Positions 22,190 to 32,905 of a DNA stretch of 64,000 bases are shown in pieces. The stretch covers positions 13,224,001-13,288,000 of the forward strand of contig NC_068928.1 in assembly GCF_023091745.1 (NCBI RefSeq), read 5' to 3'. Under the pieces are notes generated by a model. It was not told the origin of the DNA. It made no database searches and saw only the letters and a list, made by a program, of their open reading frames with translations. Position 1 is the first letter of the stretch. Every line of letters starts with the position of its first letter. This stretch comes from Budorcas taxicolor. Lineage: Eukaryota; Chordata; Mammalia; Artiodactyla; Bovidae. The position numbers and the translations under genes are program-made.

Positions 22190-23417
22190 GGTCTGCTGGA
22201 GCTCTGTGAGGGGCCGGGACAAAGCAAAAGCCTGCCCTCTCTCTCAGAAACAGGATGACACTGCAGTGGAAAACAGTAAAACTGGGTATGGATGAAGGGG
22301 CCTAGGACAGGGATGGGATGGCTCCTGTTTTCAGGTAGGATGGTCAGGAGATTCAGTGATACTTGAGCACACCAGACCATGAGGGCAGTGCACACCAGAC
22401 CATGAAAGTTTTGGGGGGCGGGGAATGGCGAGTGCAAAGGCTCCAAGGCCCTGCTGCAGCTAGCGTATTCTAGGAAATAGGGAGGCCTGTACCCCCGGGG
22501 TGGGGTAGGTAAGAAAGAGTGGGATAGGAGAGCCATAAGTCAGAGCCGTAATGGGAGGCCAGGTCCTGAAGGAGCTTGTAGGCCACCCTAAGGCTTTGGC
22601 TTTCACTAGGAAGCCACTGGAGAGTTTTGAACAGAGGAGTCACATGGTTGGACTAATATTTTTGAAGCATCACTCTGATGTGTTGAGAGTAAATTCTAAG
22701 GAGGCAGGGTGGCAAACAGGAAACCGGAGGCTCTCATGATAGTCCAGGCAAGAGGTGGAGGTAGCTGGGACTGAGATGTTTTAGAGGGAGTGCTGACAAG
22801 TGGCTGGACTCTGAATTTATGCTAAAAGTTGAACTGATGGATTTGGCTGATGGATTGTGTGTGGAGTGTGGGAAGAGAGGGATCCAGGATGACTTTAGGG
22901 ATTTTGGTCTGAGCAGTTGGATGGATGAAGTTGCTATTTACTGAACTGGGGACAAACAGTGAGAGAAGCTAGTTTGGAGAAGAAATCTGGAACTCAGCTT
23001 CGGTTACACTAGATTCCACACCCTGCCCCTCCCCGACCCCATGGACCTGTGCTGACTTTAATTATTTTTATTCCAAATTGATTATATTAAATTATCACTG
23101 AAGCAGTCATAGGGAATTGTTGAGGAGATACTTATGTATAAAGTTTTGGAGTTCATGAAGAGGTCTGAACTGAAGGGATGAATCTGAGAGCCATCAGCAT
23201 ATAGATTGTATTTAATACCATGAGACTGGATGAGATCACCTAGGGATTGAAAGTGGAGAGAAAAAGAGAAAGAGATGCAAAGCCCACGTCCTGGGGCATT
23301 CAGCATTCTGCGTTTGGGGAGATGAAGAGGATCTAGTATAGTGCTGGAGACGGTGAGAGAAAATAAAGGAAGAGCGATTTCCCAGGTGTCACGTCAAAGT
23401 GATTCAGGAAGGAGGAG
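22190..23417 (+). repeat. Old dispersed repeat, left part (family not assigned)
   Basis: Phrases such as gaagccactggagagttttg, gaacagaggagtcacatggt and gatagtccaggcaagaggtg belong to a widely dispersed old mammalian repeat that I recognise by its text but cannot name. The right half reappears at 28426 after about 5 kb of inserted retrotransposon sequence. Confidence 0.55.
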
Positions 23418-23548
23418 ATCCAGTATCGTCCTGATACCAAAACCAGGCAAAACTATCACAGGGAAAGAAAGCTACCGACCAATATCTCTAGGGAACAGAG
23501 ATACAAAAGTCGGCAATCTACTAACAAACTCACTCCAGCAACACATAG

Positions 23549-23669
23549 GCAAGAATACTGGAGTGGGTTGCCATGCCCTCCTCCAGGGGATCTTCCCAAC
23601 CCAGGGATCGAACTCGGGTCTCCCACATTGCAGGCAAATTCTTTACTGTCTGAGCCACCAGGAAAGCCC
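23549..23669 (-). mobile_element. Bov-tA SINE, partial, inside L1
   Basis: Only the tRNA-like half is present (ggcaagaatactggagtggg to gagccaccaggaaagccc). L1 sequence resumes at about 23700 after an A/T-rich spacer. Confidence 0.88.
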
Positions 23670-24310
23670 TCCCACCCCCCTCAAGAAAAAAAAAATTTTT
23701 TACCATAACTAAGTGGGATTTAGTCCAGGAATTCAAGATTGTTTTAACATCAGAAATCAATTAATGTAATCAAATGTTATAAGGGCCAAAAACATGATCA
23801 TCTCAATAGATGCAGAAAATTGTTTGACACCCTTTCATGATAAACACTCAACAAATAGGGATAGAAGAGAATTCCTTACCTAGTAAAGAACATCTATGAA
23901 AACCCATAACTAACATCCTATTCAGTGGTAAAAGACAGAAAACTTTCCCCAAAGATTAGGAATAAGGCAAGGATGCTCTTGCCACTAATATTCAACATTG
24001 TACTGGAGGTTTTAGCAAGGGCAGTTAGGAAGAAATAAAAGGCATCTAAGTTGGAAAAGAAGAAGTAAAAGCATCTCTTACTTGCAGTTGGCATGATCCT
24101 ATATATAGAAATCCCAAAGAAGCCACCAGAAAACTACTTGATCATGAATTGCAGGATACAGAATAAACACAAAAACATCAGTTGTGTTTCTATACACCAG
24201 CAGTAAGCAATCTGAAAAGTTAAGAAAGCCATTCCATTTACAGTAGCATCCAGATGAGGAAAATACCTGAGGATAAATTTAACCAAGGAGGTAAAAGACT
24301 TATATTGTTC

Positions 24311-24344
<34 letters not shown>

Positions 24345-24379
24345 CATGTGCGTGCGCACACGCATGCACGCATGCACGC
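24311..24379. repeat. 69-base alternating purine-pyrimidine tract
   Basis: A (TG)n run passes into (CG)n, then TG/CA/CG mixtures, with no break in purine-pyrimidine alternation over the 69 bases. It forms the 3' tail side of the - strand Bov-tA that follows. Such a tract is the classic Z-DNA-forming type. Confidence 0.85.
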
Positions 24380-24584
24380 TTAGTCATGTCCAACTCTTTG
24401 TGACCCCATGGACTGTAGCCTACCAGGCTCCTCTGTCCATGGAATGTTTCCAGGCAAGAATACTGGAGCAGGTTGGCATTTCCTACTCCAGGGGATCTTC
24501 CCAACCCAGGGACTGAACCTGTGTCTCTTGTATCTCCTGCATTGGTGGGCAGATTCTTTACCATTGGTGCTACCTGTGAAGCCC
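24380..24584 (-). mobile_element. Bov-tA SINE inside L1
   Basis: Reverse complement of Bov-tA from cttagtcatgtccaactctt to ggtgctacctgtgaagcccc. It is flanked by an imperfect direct repeat of the L1 target (aaagacttatat near 24294, aaagacctgtat near 24586). Confidence 0.9.
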
Positions 24585-25550
24585 CAAAGACCTGTATGCA
24601 GAAAGTTATAAACTTTGCTGAAAGAAATTTTAAAAGACCTAAATAAATGGAAAGCCATCCCATTTCATGGATTAGAAAAATTCTAATTTATGGATTAGAA
24701 GACTTAAGTATTGTTAAAAATGACAGTACTCCTCAATTGATATATAGATTCAACACAATCTGTATCAAAATCCCAGCTATCTTTCTGCTGAAACTGATGA
24801 GCAGATCCTAAAATTGATGTGGAAATACAAAAGACCCAGGATGGCCAAAACAATCTTGAAAAAGATCAAAGTTGGAGGACTCATAGTTCCTAATTTCAAA
24901 ACTTATTACAGAGTTGTAGTAATCAAGATGTTGTGGTACTAGTATAAGGTTAGGCATATAGATCAATAGAATACAATTGAGAATTCAGAAATAAACCTTT
25001 ACAGTTATGGTCAATTGATTTTCGACAGGGGTGCCAGGACAGCGGTGAGAAGTCTTTACAGCAAATAATGCTAGGACAACTAGTTACCCACTTGCAGAAG
25101 AGTGAAGTTAGAGCCCCCTCTCATTCCTACACGAAGATTAACTCTAAGTTGATCATATACCTACATACAAGAGACAAAACTATAAAACTTCTAGAAAAAA
25201 ACACAGGAGTAAATCTTCATGACTTTGGGTTAGGAAATAGTTTCTTAAATATGACAACAAAAGCACAAGGGACAAAACAGAATAAAAACAGATACGTTGG
25301 ACTTCATCGAAATTGAAAACTTTTGAGCTGCGGAAGGTCCTACTGGAAAAGTGAAAAGACCCGCAGAGTGGGAGAAACTATTTTAAATTGTATATCTGAT
25401 AAAGGACTGGTATCTAGAATATATAAAGAACTCTTAAACTCAATAATAAAAGCAAATAACCTACTAAAAAATGGTGAATGATCTGAATAAACATTTTTCC
25501 AAAGAAGGTATTTAAACAACTAGTAAGATGCTCACCATTATTAATTCGTC

Positions 25551-26650
25551 TTTCAGTTCAGTTCAGTCGCTCAGTCGTGTCCGACTCTTTGCGACCCCAT
25601 GAATTGCAGCACGCCAGGCCTCCCTGTCCATCACCATCTCCCGGAGTTCACTCAGACTCGTGTCCATCAAGTTGGTGATGCTATCCAGCCATCTCATCCT
25701 CTGTCGTCCCCTTCTTCTCCTGCCCCCAATCCCTCCCAGCATCAAAGTCTTTTCCAATGAGTCAGCTCTTCCCATGAGGTGGCCAAAGTACTGGAGTTTC
25801 AGCTTTAGCAACATTCCTTCCAAAGAAATCCCAGGGTTGATCTCCTTCAGAATGGACTGGCTGGATCTCCTTGCAGTCCAAGGGACTCTCAAGAGTCTTC
25901 TCCAACATCACAGTTCAAAAGCATCAATTCTTTGATGTGTAGCCTTCTTCACAGTCCAACTCTCACATCCATACATGACTACTGGAAAAACCATAGCCTT
26001 GACTAGACAGACTTTAGTCGGCAAAGTAATGTCTCTGCTTTTGAATATGCTATCTAGGTTGCTCATAAGTTTTCTTCCAAGGAGTAAGCGTCTTTTAATT
26101 TCATGGCTGCAGTCACCATCTGCAGTGATTTTGGAGCCCAAAAAAATAAAGTCTGACACTGTTTCCACTGTTTCCTCATCTATTTCCCATGAAGTGATGG
26201 GACCGGATGCCATGATCTTCATTTTCTGAATGTTGAGCTTTAAGCCAACTTTTTCACTCTCCTCTTTCACTTTCATCAAGAGGCTTTTTAGTTCCTCTTC
26301 ACTCTCTGCCATAAGGGTGGTGTCATCTGCATATCTGAGGTTATTGATACTTCTCCCGGCAATCTTGATTCCAGCTTGTGTTTCTTCCAGCCCAGCGTTT
26401 CTCATGATGTACTTTGCGTATAAGTTAAACAAGCAGGGTGACAATATATAGCCTTGACGTACTCCTTTTCCTATTTGGAACCAGTCTGTTGTTCCATGTC
26501 CAGTTCTAACTGTTGCTTCCTGACTTGCATACAGATTTCTCAAGAGGCAGGTCAGGTGGTCTGGTATCCCCATCTCTTTCAGAATTTTCTACAGTTTATT
26601 GTGATCCACACAGTCAAAGGCTTTGGCATAGTCAATAAAGCAGAAATAGA
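25551..26650 (-). mobile_element. BovB LINE, 3' part
   Basis: The 3' end, with its ttcagttcagttcagtcg repeat tail, is at 25551-25570, and the sequence reads leftward on the - strand. It encodes the palm/thumb half of the RTE-type reverse transcriptase. At 26650 it abuts the 5' part of BovB in the opposite orientation. Confidence 0.93.
25563..26573 (-). pseudogene. BovB reverse transcriptase remnant
   Basis: A 221-codon open stretch (26573-25908) starts MGIPDHLTCLL and holds the RT motif B region QGYILSPCLFNLY and the catalytic motif C RYADDTTLM. A further 109 codons (25892-25563) carry the C-terminal FGHLMGRADSLEKTL and GVAKSRTRLSD. A stop lies just upstream where Trp would be expected (HNKL then stop), and another break falls between the two stretches. 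The N-terminal part of RT is deleted, so it is not functional. Confidence 0.9.
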
Positions 26651-27680
26651 TGCAGAGGGCAGACACACAGAAATCATACTCACAGAAAACTAGTCATTCT
26701 AATCACACTAGGACCACAGCCTTGTCTAATTCAGTGAAACTAAGCCATGCCCGCGGGGCAACCGAAGACGGGCAGGTGATGGTGGAGAGGTGTGACAGAA
26801 TGTGGTCCACTGGAGAAGGGAATGGCAAACCACTTCAGTATTCTTGCCTTGGGAACCCCATGAACAGTATGAAAAGGCAAAATGGTAGGATACTGAAAGA
26901 GGTACTCCCCAGGTCAGTAGGTGCCCAATATGCTACTGGAGGTCAGTGGAGAAATAACTCCAGAAAGAATGAAGGGACGGAGCCAAAGCAAAAACGATAC
27001 CCAGCTGTGGATGTGACTGGTGATAGAAGCAAGGTCTGATGCTGTAAAGAGCAATATTGCATAGGAACCTGGAATGTCAGGTCCATGAATCAAGGCAAAT
27101 TGGAAGTGGTCAAACAGGAGATGGCAAGAGTGAATGTTGACATTCTAGGAATCAGCGAAGTAAAATGGACTGGAATGGGTGAATTTAACTCAGATGACCA
27201 TTATATCTACTACTGTGGGCAGGAATCCCTCAGAAGAAATGGAGTAGCCATCATGGTCAACAAAAGAGTCTGAAATGCAGTACTTGGATGCAATCTCAGA
27301 AACGCCAGAATGAGCTCTGTTCGTTTCCAAGACAAACCATTCAATATCACAGTAATCCAAGTCTATGCCCCAACCAGTAATGCTGAAGAAGCTGAAGTTG
27401 AACAGTTCTATGAAGACCTACAAGACCTTTTAGAACTAACACCCAAAAGAGATGTCCTTTTCATTATAGGGGACTGGAATGCAAAAGTAGGAAGTCAAGA
27501 AACACCTGGAGTAACAGGCAAATTTGGCCTTGGAATGTGGAATGAAGCAGGGCAGAGACTAATAGAGTTTTGCAAAGAAAATGCACTGGTCATAGCAAAC
27601 ACCCTCTTCCAACAACACAAGAGAAGACTCTACACACGGACATCACCAGATGGTCAACACCGAAATCAGATTGATTATTA
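26651..27680 (+). mobile_element. BovB LINE, inverted 5' part
   Basis: The 5' region of BovB (gcagagggcagacacacaga, then tgtggtccactggagaaggg) is followed by the endonuclease region. The orientation is opposite to the adjoining 3' part. Both parts lie within one L1 target, with the short repeat attatta at each outer edge (25537-25543 and 27674-27680), as expected for a single twin-primed insertion with loss of the middle. Confidence 0.9.
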
Positions 27681-27681
27681 G
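27085..27681 (+). pseudogene. BovB apurinic-type endonuclease remnant
   Basis: Two open stretches in the same frame (27085-27273 and 27310-27681) encode the RTE endonuclease: LGISEVKWTG, IQVYAPTSNAE, the catalytic-type GDWNAKVGSQE and HRNQIDY at the end. One in-frame TGA follows MVNKRV at 27271-27273. The frame then runs directly into host L1 sequence at a TAG (27679-27681). Confidence 0.88.
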
Positions 27682-28425
27682 TCTCTAGGGAAATACAAAT
27701 CAGAACCACAATGATCACTAGGATAGCTGTGACCAAAAATGACAGATGATAACAAGTTTGGGGAGAATATGGAGGATTTGGAACCCTCGTACACTGTTGG
27801 TAGAAATATAAATTGGTGCAGCCTCTATGGAAAACAGTTTGGTAGTTCCTCAAATCAATCATAGAGTTACCATGTGACCCAGCAATTCTACTCTTAGGTT
27901 TACACCCAGAAGAAATGAAAATCATATGTCCACACAAAACCTTGTGCATGAATATCTGTAGCATTATTCATAATAGCCATAAAGGAAACAAGCCAAGTGA
28001 CCATCAACCAATAAATGGATAAACAAAACATGGTATATCCATACAATAAATATTATTCAACCATAAAGAGGATGAAGTACTGAAACTTGCAGCATGGATA
28101 AACTTGTGAAAACATTATGGTAAGTTAAGTGAAACAAGAGAGTCACAGACCATATTTGTATGATTTATTAAATGCTCCAAATAGGCACAATTTATAGAAG
28201 TGAAGAAGTGGATAGGCGGTTGCCTAGGGCTGGCAATATTGGGGGTGAAATGGGAGTAGCTGATGGGAAAAAAAAAACTGTCTTTTGACAGTGATGAAAA
28301 TATTCTGAAATTGATTTTGATGATGGTTGCACACCTCAGTGAATATACAAAACCATTGAATCATAGTTTAAATTGGTGAGCTGTGCATTTTATCTGAATA
28401 AGGTCTTTTTTTTTTTTCCCTTAAA
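27681..28425 (+). mobile_element. Old L1, right part (ORF2 end and 3' UTR)
   Basis: It continues the L1 interrupted at 25550: gggaaatacaaatcagaacc, acactgttggtagaaatata, accataaagaggatgaagta, then a 3' UTR ending in a T-rich run at 28408-28420. It is old and non-coding. Confidence 0.88.
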
Positions 28426-29160
28426 AGAGTGACATACTGTGTTGAATGTTGCAGACAGATCAAATAAGATAAGGAGTGAGAACTGGCTATCTGGTTCAGC
28501 AATGTGGAAGCCATTGGGACCTTCACAGAAACTGTTTTGTTCGAGTGCTGAAGTGGGTTCAAGAGAGAATGGAGGGAGAAAAGTTGGAGATGGCATAGAC
28601 AGTCGGGAGAAAGCTTGCCCTAAATGGGAGAAATGGGCAGCAGGGGTCAGAAGCGGGTTTCTTGTTTGGGTTTCAGGTAGATGTCCTCTGTATGTTGTTT
28701 TTGTTGTCATCCATTTGTTTATTTTTTAGGTTGCGCAGGGTCTTTGTGGTTGTATACAGGCTTCTTGTCGTGGAGCATGGGCTCTAGAGCCCACGGCCTC
28801 AGGAGTTGCAGCCCTCAGGCTTAGCTGCTTGTGGGATCGTGGTTCCCCAATCAGGGATCCTGTACACTGTTTTCTGATGGAAATGATCCCGTAGAGGGCA
28901 TCATGCACGTTTCAGGAAGGAGGTGAGAATGGCTGCTGCTGTGTACACAGGTAGAGAGGGGTTGGTCTGATGGACAGCTCTTGTGTAGATATGGGCGTGA
29001 GGACAGAGTGTGGGAACTCTTGTTCCCAAGGAGCTATGGGGAGGGTAGTATGTGAGGTTCTTACCTGAGGGCAGGGGCTGGAGGTTTGAGAAAAGAGAAG
29101 GGATGGCAGAGTCCTCAAGCAGAGCAGGAGAGTGTAATTGGGAGCACTGGAGACCCACGT
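28426..29160 (+). repeat. Old dispersed repeat, right part
   Basis: The text agtgacatactgtgttgaat, aatgtggaagccattgggac and on continues the repeat that stopped at 23417. A CHR SINE at 28711-28865 interrupts it again. Confidence 0.5.
28711..28865 (-). mobile_element. CHR-2-type SINE, head truncated
   Basis: The tail tttgtttattttttagg and body (gtggagcatgggctctagag, gcttgtgggatcgtggttcc) are present. The tRNA-like head is lost after the aatcagggatcc region. Confidence 0.8.
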
Positions 29161-29429
29161 AAGGTTAGTGGAAATGGTTTTAAAGTGACTGAGACCAGTT
29201 CAATCCATCTTGTCTGTTTTTCCACTCATTGCAGCCGTATGGATGCAGGTATTGAGATTTAACAAGGAAATAGAGGTACATAATCCCTCACCTGCAGTTC
29301 TGACACTAAAAAACCCCTCACCTGCAATTCTGACACTGAAAACTTACAGTAGTGTGCTTGTTTGTTTTTGTAAGTTTGGCAAAACATTGTGGTGGCAACA
29401 TCTGAATGGTTCTGAAGCCATATTAACCT

Positions 29430-29577
29430 GTGAAAGTGAAAGTCATTCAGCCGTGTCCAACTCTTTGTGACCCCATAGACTGTATAGAATTCTCCAGGCC
29501 AGAATACTGGAGTGGGTAGCCTTTGCCTTCTCCAGGGGATCTTCCCAACCGAGAGATTGAACTACTAGGGAAGCCTG
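29430..29577 (-). mobile_element. Bov-tA SINE, shortened, with target-site duplication
   Basis: Reverse-strand Bov-tA with an internal deletion (gactgtatagaattctcc replaces the usual gtagcc...gggattctcc stretch) and a shortened head. The 11-base repeat catattaacct flanks it at 29419-29429 and 29578-29588. Confidence 0.9.
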
Positions 29578-29839
29578 CATATTAACCTATAAGGCTTTCT
29601 TTATCCCACTAGGTAGGGATATTTATGTATTTTGCTGCAGAGGTGTTGATGTGTTTGACTTTGGGGTTCTGCCCCAGGCTTCGCTGGGGCATTTATGGTA
29701 CATACACTGTATCATCACCTTCCCCCAAATCCCAAAAGCTCTGAATTCCAGGACACGTCAGTCCCCGAGGGACTGTACGCCATACAGACCGTGGATCTGC
29801 ATGACAAAGGGACAGCACGCAGCAGACTTGAGGGCGTTT

Positions 29840-29901
29840 ACCGGAAGTGACCGTCCTGGTGGCATCGCATGCCCATAAGTATGGAGAGGGGCGAGCACGT
29901 G
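29840..29901 (+). promoter_or_regulatory. ETS site and E-box pair
   Basis: ACCGGAAGTG (29840-29849) is an ideal ETS/GABP site, and CACGTG (29896-29901) is a palindromic E-box, in a CpG-containing stretch of about 200 bases. This is motif evidence only. Confidence 0.3.
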
Positions 29902-30278
29902 AGGAGGAGCGGGGGAGGCATGCTGAAAAGGCGGCGGATCAATGGGCTATTGATCTGAGGGGGGAAGAATACTGGAGTCTGCAGGCTAAAGGGAAAATCC
30001 TGGAAGGAGAGGCTGAGGTTTGTTTCCTCTGGGCTTTTAATCCATAGAGGACATAATGCAGAATATAGTTTAGCACTGCCCTCTTGGTTCCTTGTAAAGC
30101 CCGTTTAGCAAAATAGTCTCTAGTTCTGAACCACTTCCTCTTCATTCTTTCAATACAAATGTTACAAAGCATAGTGGCATTATACAATAGAATACCATAG
30201 AATGCCCAGAAATAGTCAGTGATTGATGTAGTATCCAAGAGGATGTATAACCCCTCTCCTCACCTTTTATTTTATAGA

Positions 30279-30308
30279 TAGAAAAAATAAATAAATAAAT
30301 ATATATAA

Positions 30309-30339
<31 letters not shown>

Positions 30340-30342
30340 AGC
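30279..30342. repeat. Compound AAAT/AT/AC microsatellite
   Basis: (AAAT)n passes into (AT)n and then about ten AC units. Confidence 0.9.
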
Positions 30343-31879
30343 ACACATCAGGACATCTATCGATTTACCAAGAGACAGAATCCTGGAAATGGGGGCTGTT
30401 GGAAATTCTAAACAATAGCACTGCTGGCACCTTGTTCCTTTTGGTATAGATTAGGAAGAATGGCTTAGTGCAGTCACTTAGTCCTTGTAACATTCTTTTT
30501 ATGTATAGGAAAAAGAAAGGAAAAGCAAGTTCTTTAGCAGTCAAATTGCCTGATTCTCTCTCTGTCTTCACACATCAGAGCCGAATACTGGTAATGATTT
30601 ACTTACACTTCTAGTTAATAATTAGACATTGGGAGGCACTGTATATCATGCCTAATGGAATATATAGGGTCTGATGAGAAAGTTTTCTGTTTTGACTAAT
30701 AAATTTTAACCCAAATGGCCAGGCCTGGTGAAATATTACGGCCTTCGAAATATTTTAGAACTTGTGCTGAGGAAACAGTGTGAATTTCCTCAGCGAATGA
30801 ATTTATCATCCCTTCCAAATCACAGGCCTTAGCTCCAGCTGTGGAGTGGAGGCACGAGGCAATGCTGAATCAGAAAGTGGAAAAACTAATCAAATCCTTA
30901 AAAGACCGAGGGCAGTGAGGCAGAGTTAAGGCTGACTTTTTCAGCGGTCGCCTCGAGCTGTACATTTTCTGATTTTAGTAACCAAAGGTGGGTTATCTGG
31001 AACTTCAGTAGTAAGATGCGCTTGGGTTTTTGTTCATGCATTTGACTTCCCTCCGTTCTTCTCTCTGTTATTAATATTATTCTTGTAAATATTGTACTTG
31101 CCACTGCAGAAGTGGGATGCTTTTCATCTTTGATCCAAAGATCTAGAACTTAACTCTTTCTTTTCAGAAGTACTATCAAAATACTCACTGTGAGCAAGGT
31201 AGCGTGCACAGTTCTGAGGGAGGAGAGAATTTTGAGTGATACTGTGCCTTGCCCCCAGGATGCTTACAGTCAAGCAAAGGCGCTATAAACAACCAGAGTG
31301 CTGGGCGAGGGGGTGATAAAGAATTCAGGAGAAGGGAGATTCGTAACAGTCTGGGAGAATTAGAGAAGGCTGCGGGGAGGTGATGGCATTTGATCGAGGC
31401 CTTTGTAGAGGGGTCGATAGGATGCTGCAGAGGGTGAGATGGAGGGGTGGCTGTGGGAGCAGAGGGCGATGGGCTGGGTGCAGGTCCTGGAGAACGAAGA
31501 GCAGTTAGTTGTCCTAATAGAATAAATGGTAAAGGAGAGGATCACTTGTGCCCAAATTAATCATGGTTTGGTTTGGAAAAAGTCCTTCAAATAACAGTCT
31601 GCTTTTCAGGTATTAGTACTATTGTGAGTTTTTTCTGTGCTTTTTACACTTTCTCCCTTCCATTCTGATTTTCCTTCATTACATGTCCTATTTGTTATCC
31701 ACTGTTGGCAATCAGTAGAAAGGAACTTTGAATTATCGTATTTGCTCATTGTTATTGTTAGCAGCTGTGGTGATTCAGCTATGGAATGTTTTTGTCCCAG
31801 ATTGAGTTCTGTCTTTATTTCTGAGTATCATTATCTGATGTTGACAGTATTTTAATTTATTGAACACTCGCATTTTGCA

Positions 31880-32045
31880 AAATGCTTTACTTTTATCATC
31901 TTTTAAGACTGCAAATCAACTTTATGAGGTACAGTTATTATAAGGAAACTGAGTCTCAGAAGGGACAAATAACTTGTCCCAAACTTCACATCTAATAAAG
32001 GGCACAGAGCCCAGGTATGTCAGACTCCAAAGCCATGGCATTTTA
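31880..32045 (-). repeat. MIR fragment
   Basis: The order ataaggaaactgagtctcag, gacaaataacttgtccc and cagagcccaggtatgtcaga matches the reverse complement of the MIR core. Confidence 0.6.
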
Positions 32046-32619
32046 CAGACTTACTGGGCGATGTTTACAGTTATGTTGAACCATGGGGCAGCACTGAAAA
32101 CTCATACATAGAATCACTACATCTAAGAAGATGGGAGATGGGCATCTGCAACTGGGATTTGACAAACCGATAAAAGAGACACTGATAACAGAGAACACGA
32201 TATGAAATGAATTCCCACCTTTACTACAAGGATGTCAAGACACCTTTCTTGCAGTAAAAAGACCAACTTGAAGACACCACAGAAAGAGTCAGTGTCTGCT
32301 GGGGCATGGGGCAGATGGCTAGAGGAAGAACAAAAGGCCTGTCCCTGCTCTTCTTTTCCTGAGAAGAGCCTGCTCTCTCCCTGGGAAATGAGACCCAAGA
32401 GGGAGGCAAGACCGACATCATTGTAATAGTAAAATAAGGAGAAGGGTTCTGAGATTTTTTTCATTCATTTGGATTAAGTAGTTTAAAAAAAAATTTAGGT
32501 TCTCTTGGGATGGTTAAAAAAAGGGTAATTCCCATGCACTTAAACCACACAGTTCTCTAGCCCTGTGCAAGACGTGGGAGAAAGAGCATGTTGTTTGAGG
32601 AGGAGGAGGTGCTGGTAAT

Positions 32620-32826
32620 CGTGCAGTCACTTCAGTCTTGTCCGACTCTTGGAGACCTGTAGACTGCAGCCTGTCAGACTCCTCTGTACATGGGATTCTC
32701 CAGGCAGGAATACTGGCGTGAGTTAGCATGCCCTCTTCCAAGGGATCTTCCCAACTCTGGGATCGAGCCCATGTCTCTTATTTCTCCTGCACTGGCAAGC
32801 AGGTTCTTTACCACTAGTGCCAAGAG
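32620..32826 (-). mobile_element. Bov-tA SINE
   Basis: Reverse-strand Bov-tA from cagtcacttcagtcttgtcc to ctttaccactagtgcc, with moderate divergence. Confidence 0.9.
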
Positions 32827-32905
32827 ATTAAAAACCAGGAGTTTCCCCAGTTGCTTAGGTAGATAGTAGTACTCTGGATTAAAAGCAAGGTATTACATAT
32901 TACAC

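Larger units (their letters stand above)
23418..25550 (+). mobile_element. Old L1, left part (ORF2 remnant)
   Basis: It begins at gatccagtatcgtcctgata inside ORF2 and carries phrases like aggaataaggcaaggatgct and agccatcccatttcatggat. It is full of stops, sense strand, and interrupted by Bov-tA at 23549-23669 and 24380-24584 and then by BovB at 25551. It continues at 27681. Confidence 0.88.

Noticed and set aside
22165..22536. 123-codon - strand ORF
   Set aside because: It spans the end of a Bov-tA and an old dispersed repeat; no coding signature.
25908..26573. 221-codon - strand ORF with reverse transcriptase motifs as a host gene
   Set aside because: It is part of a truncated BovB with a nearby stop and a missing N-terminal half; it is a repeat, not a gene.
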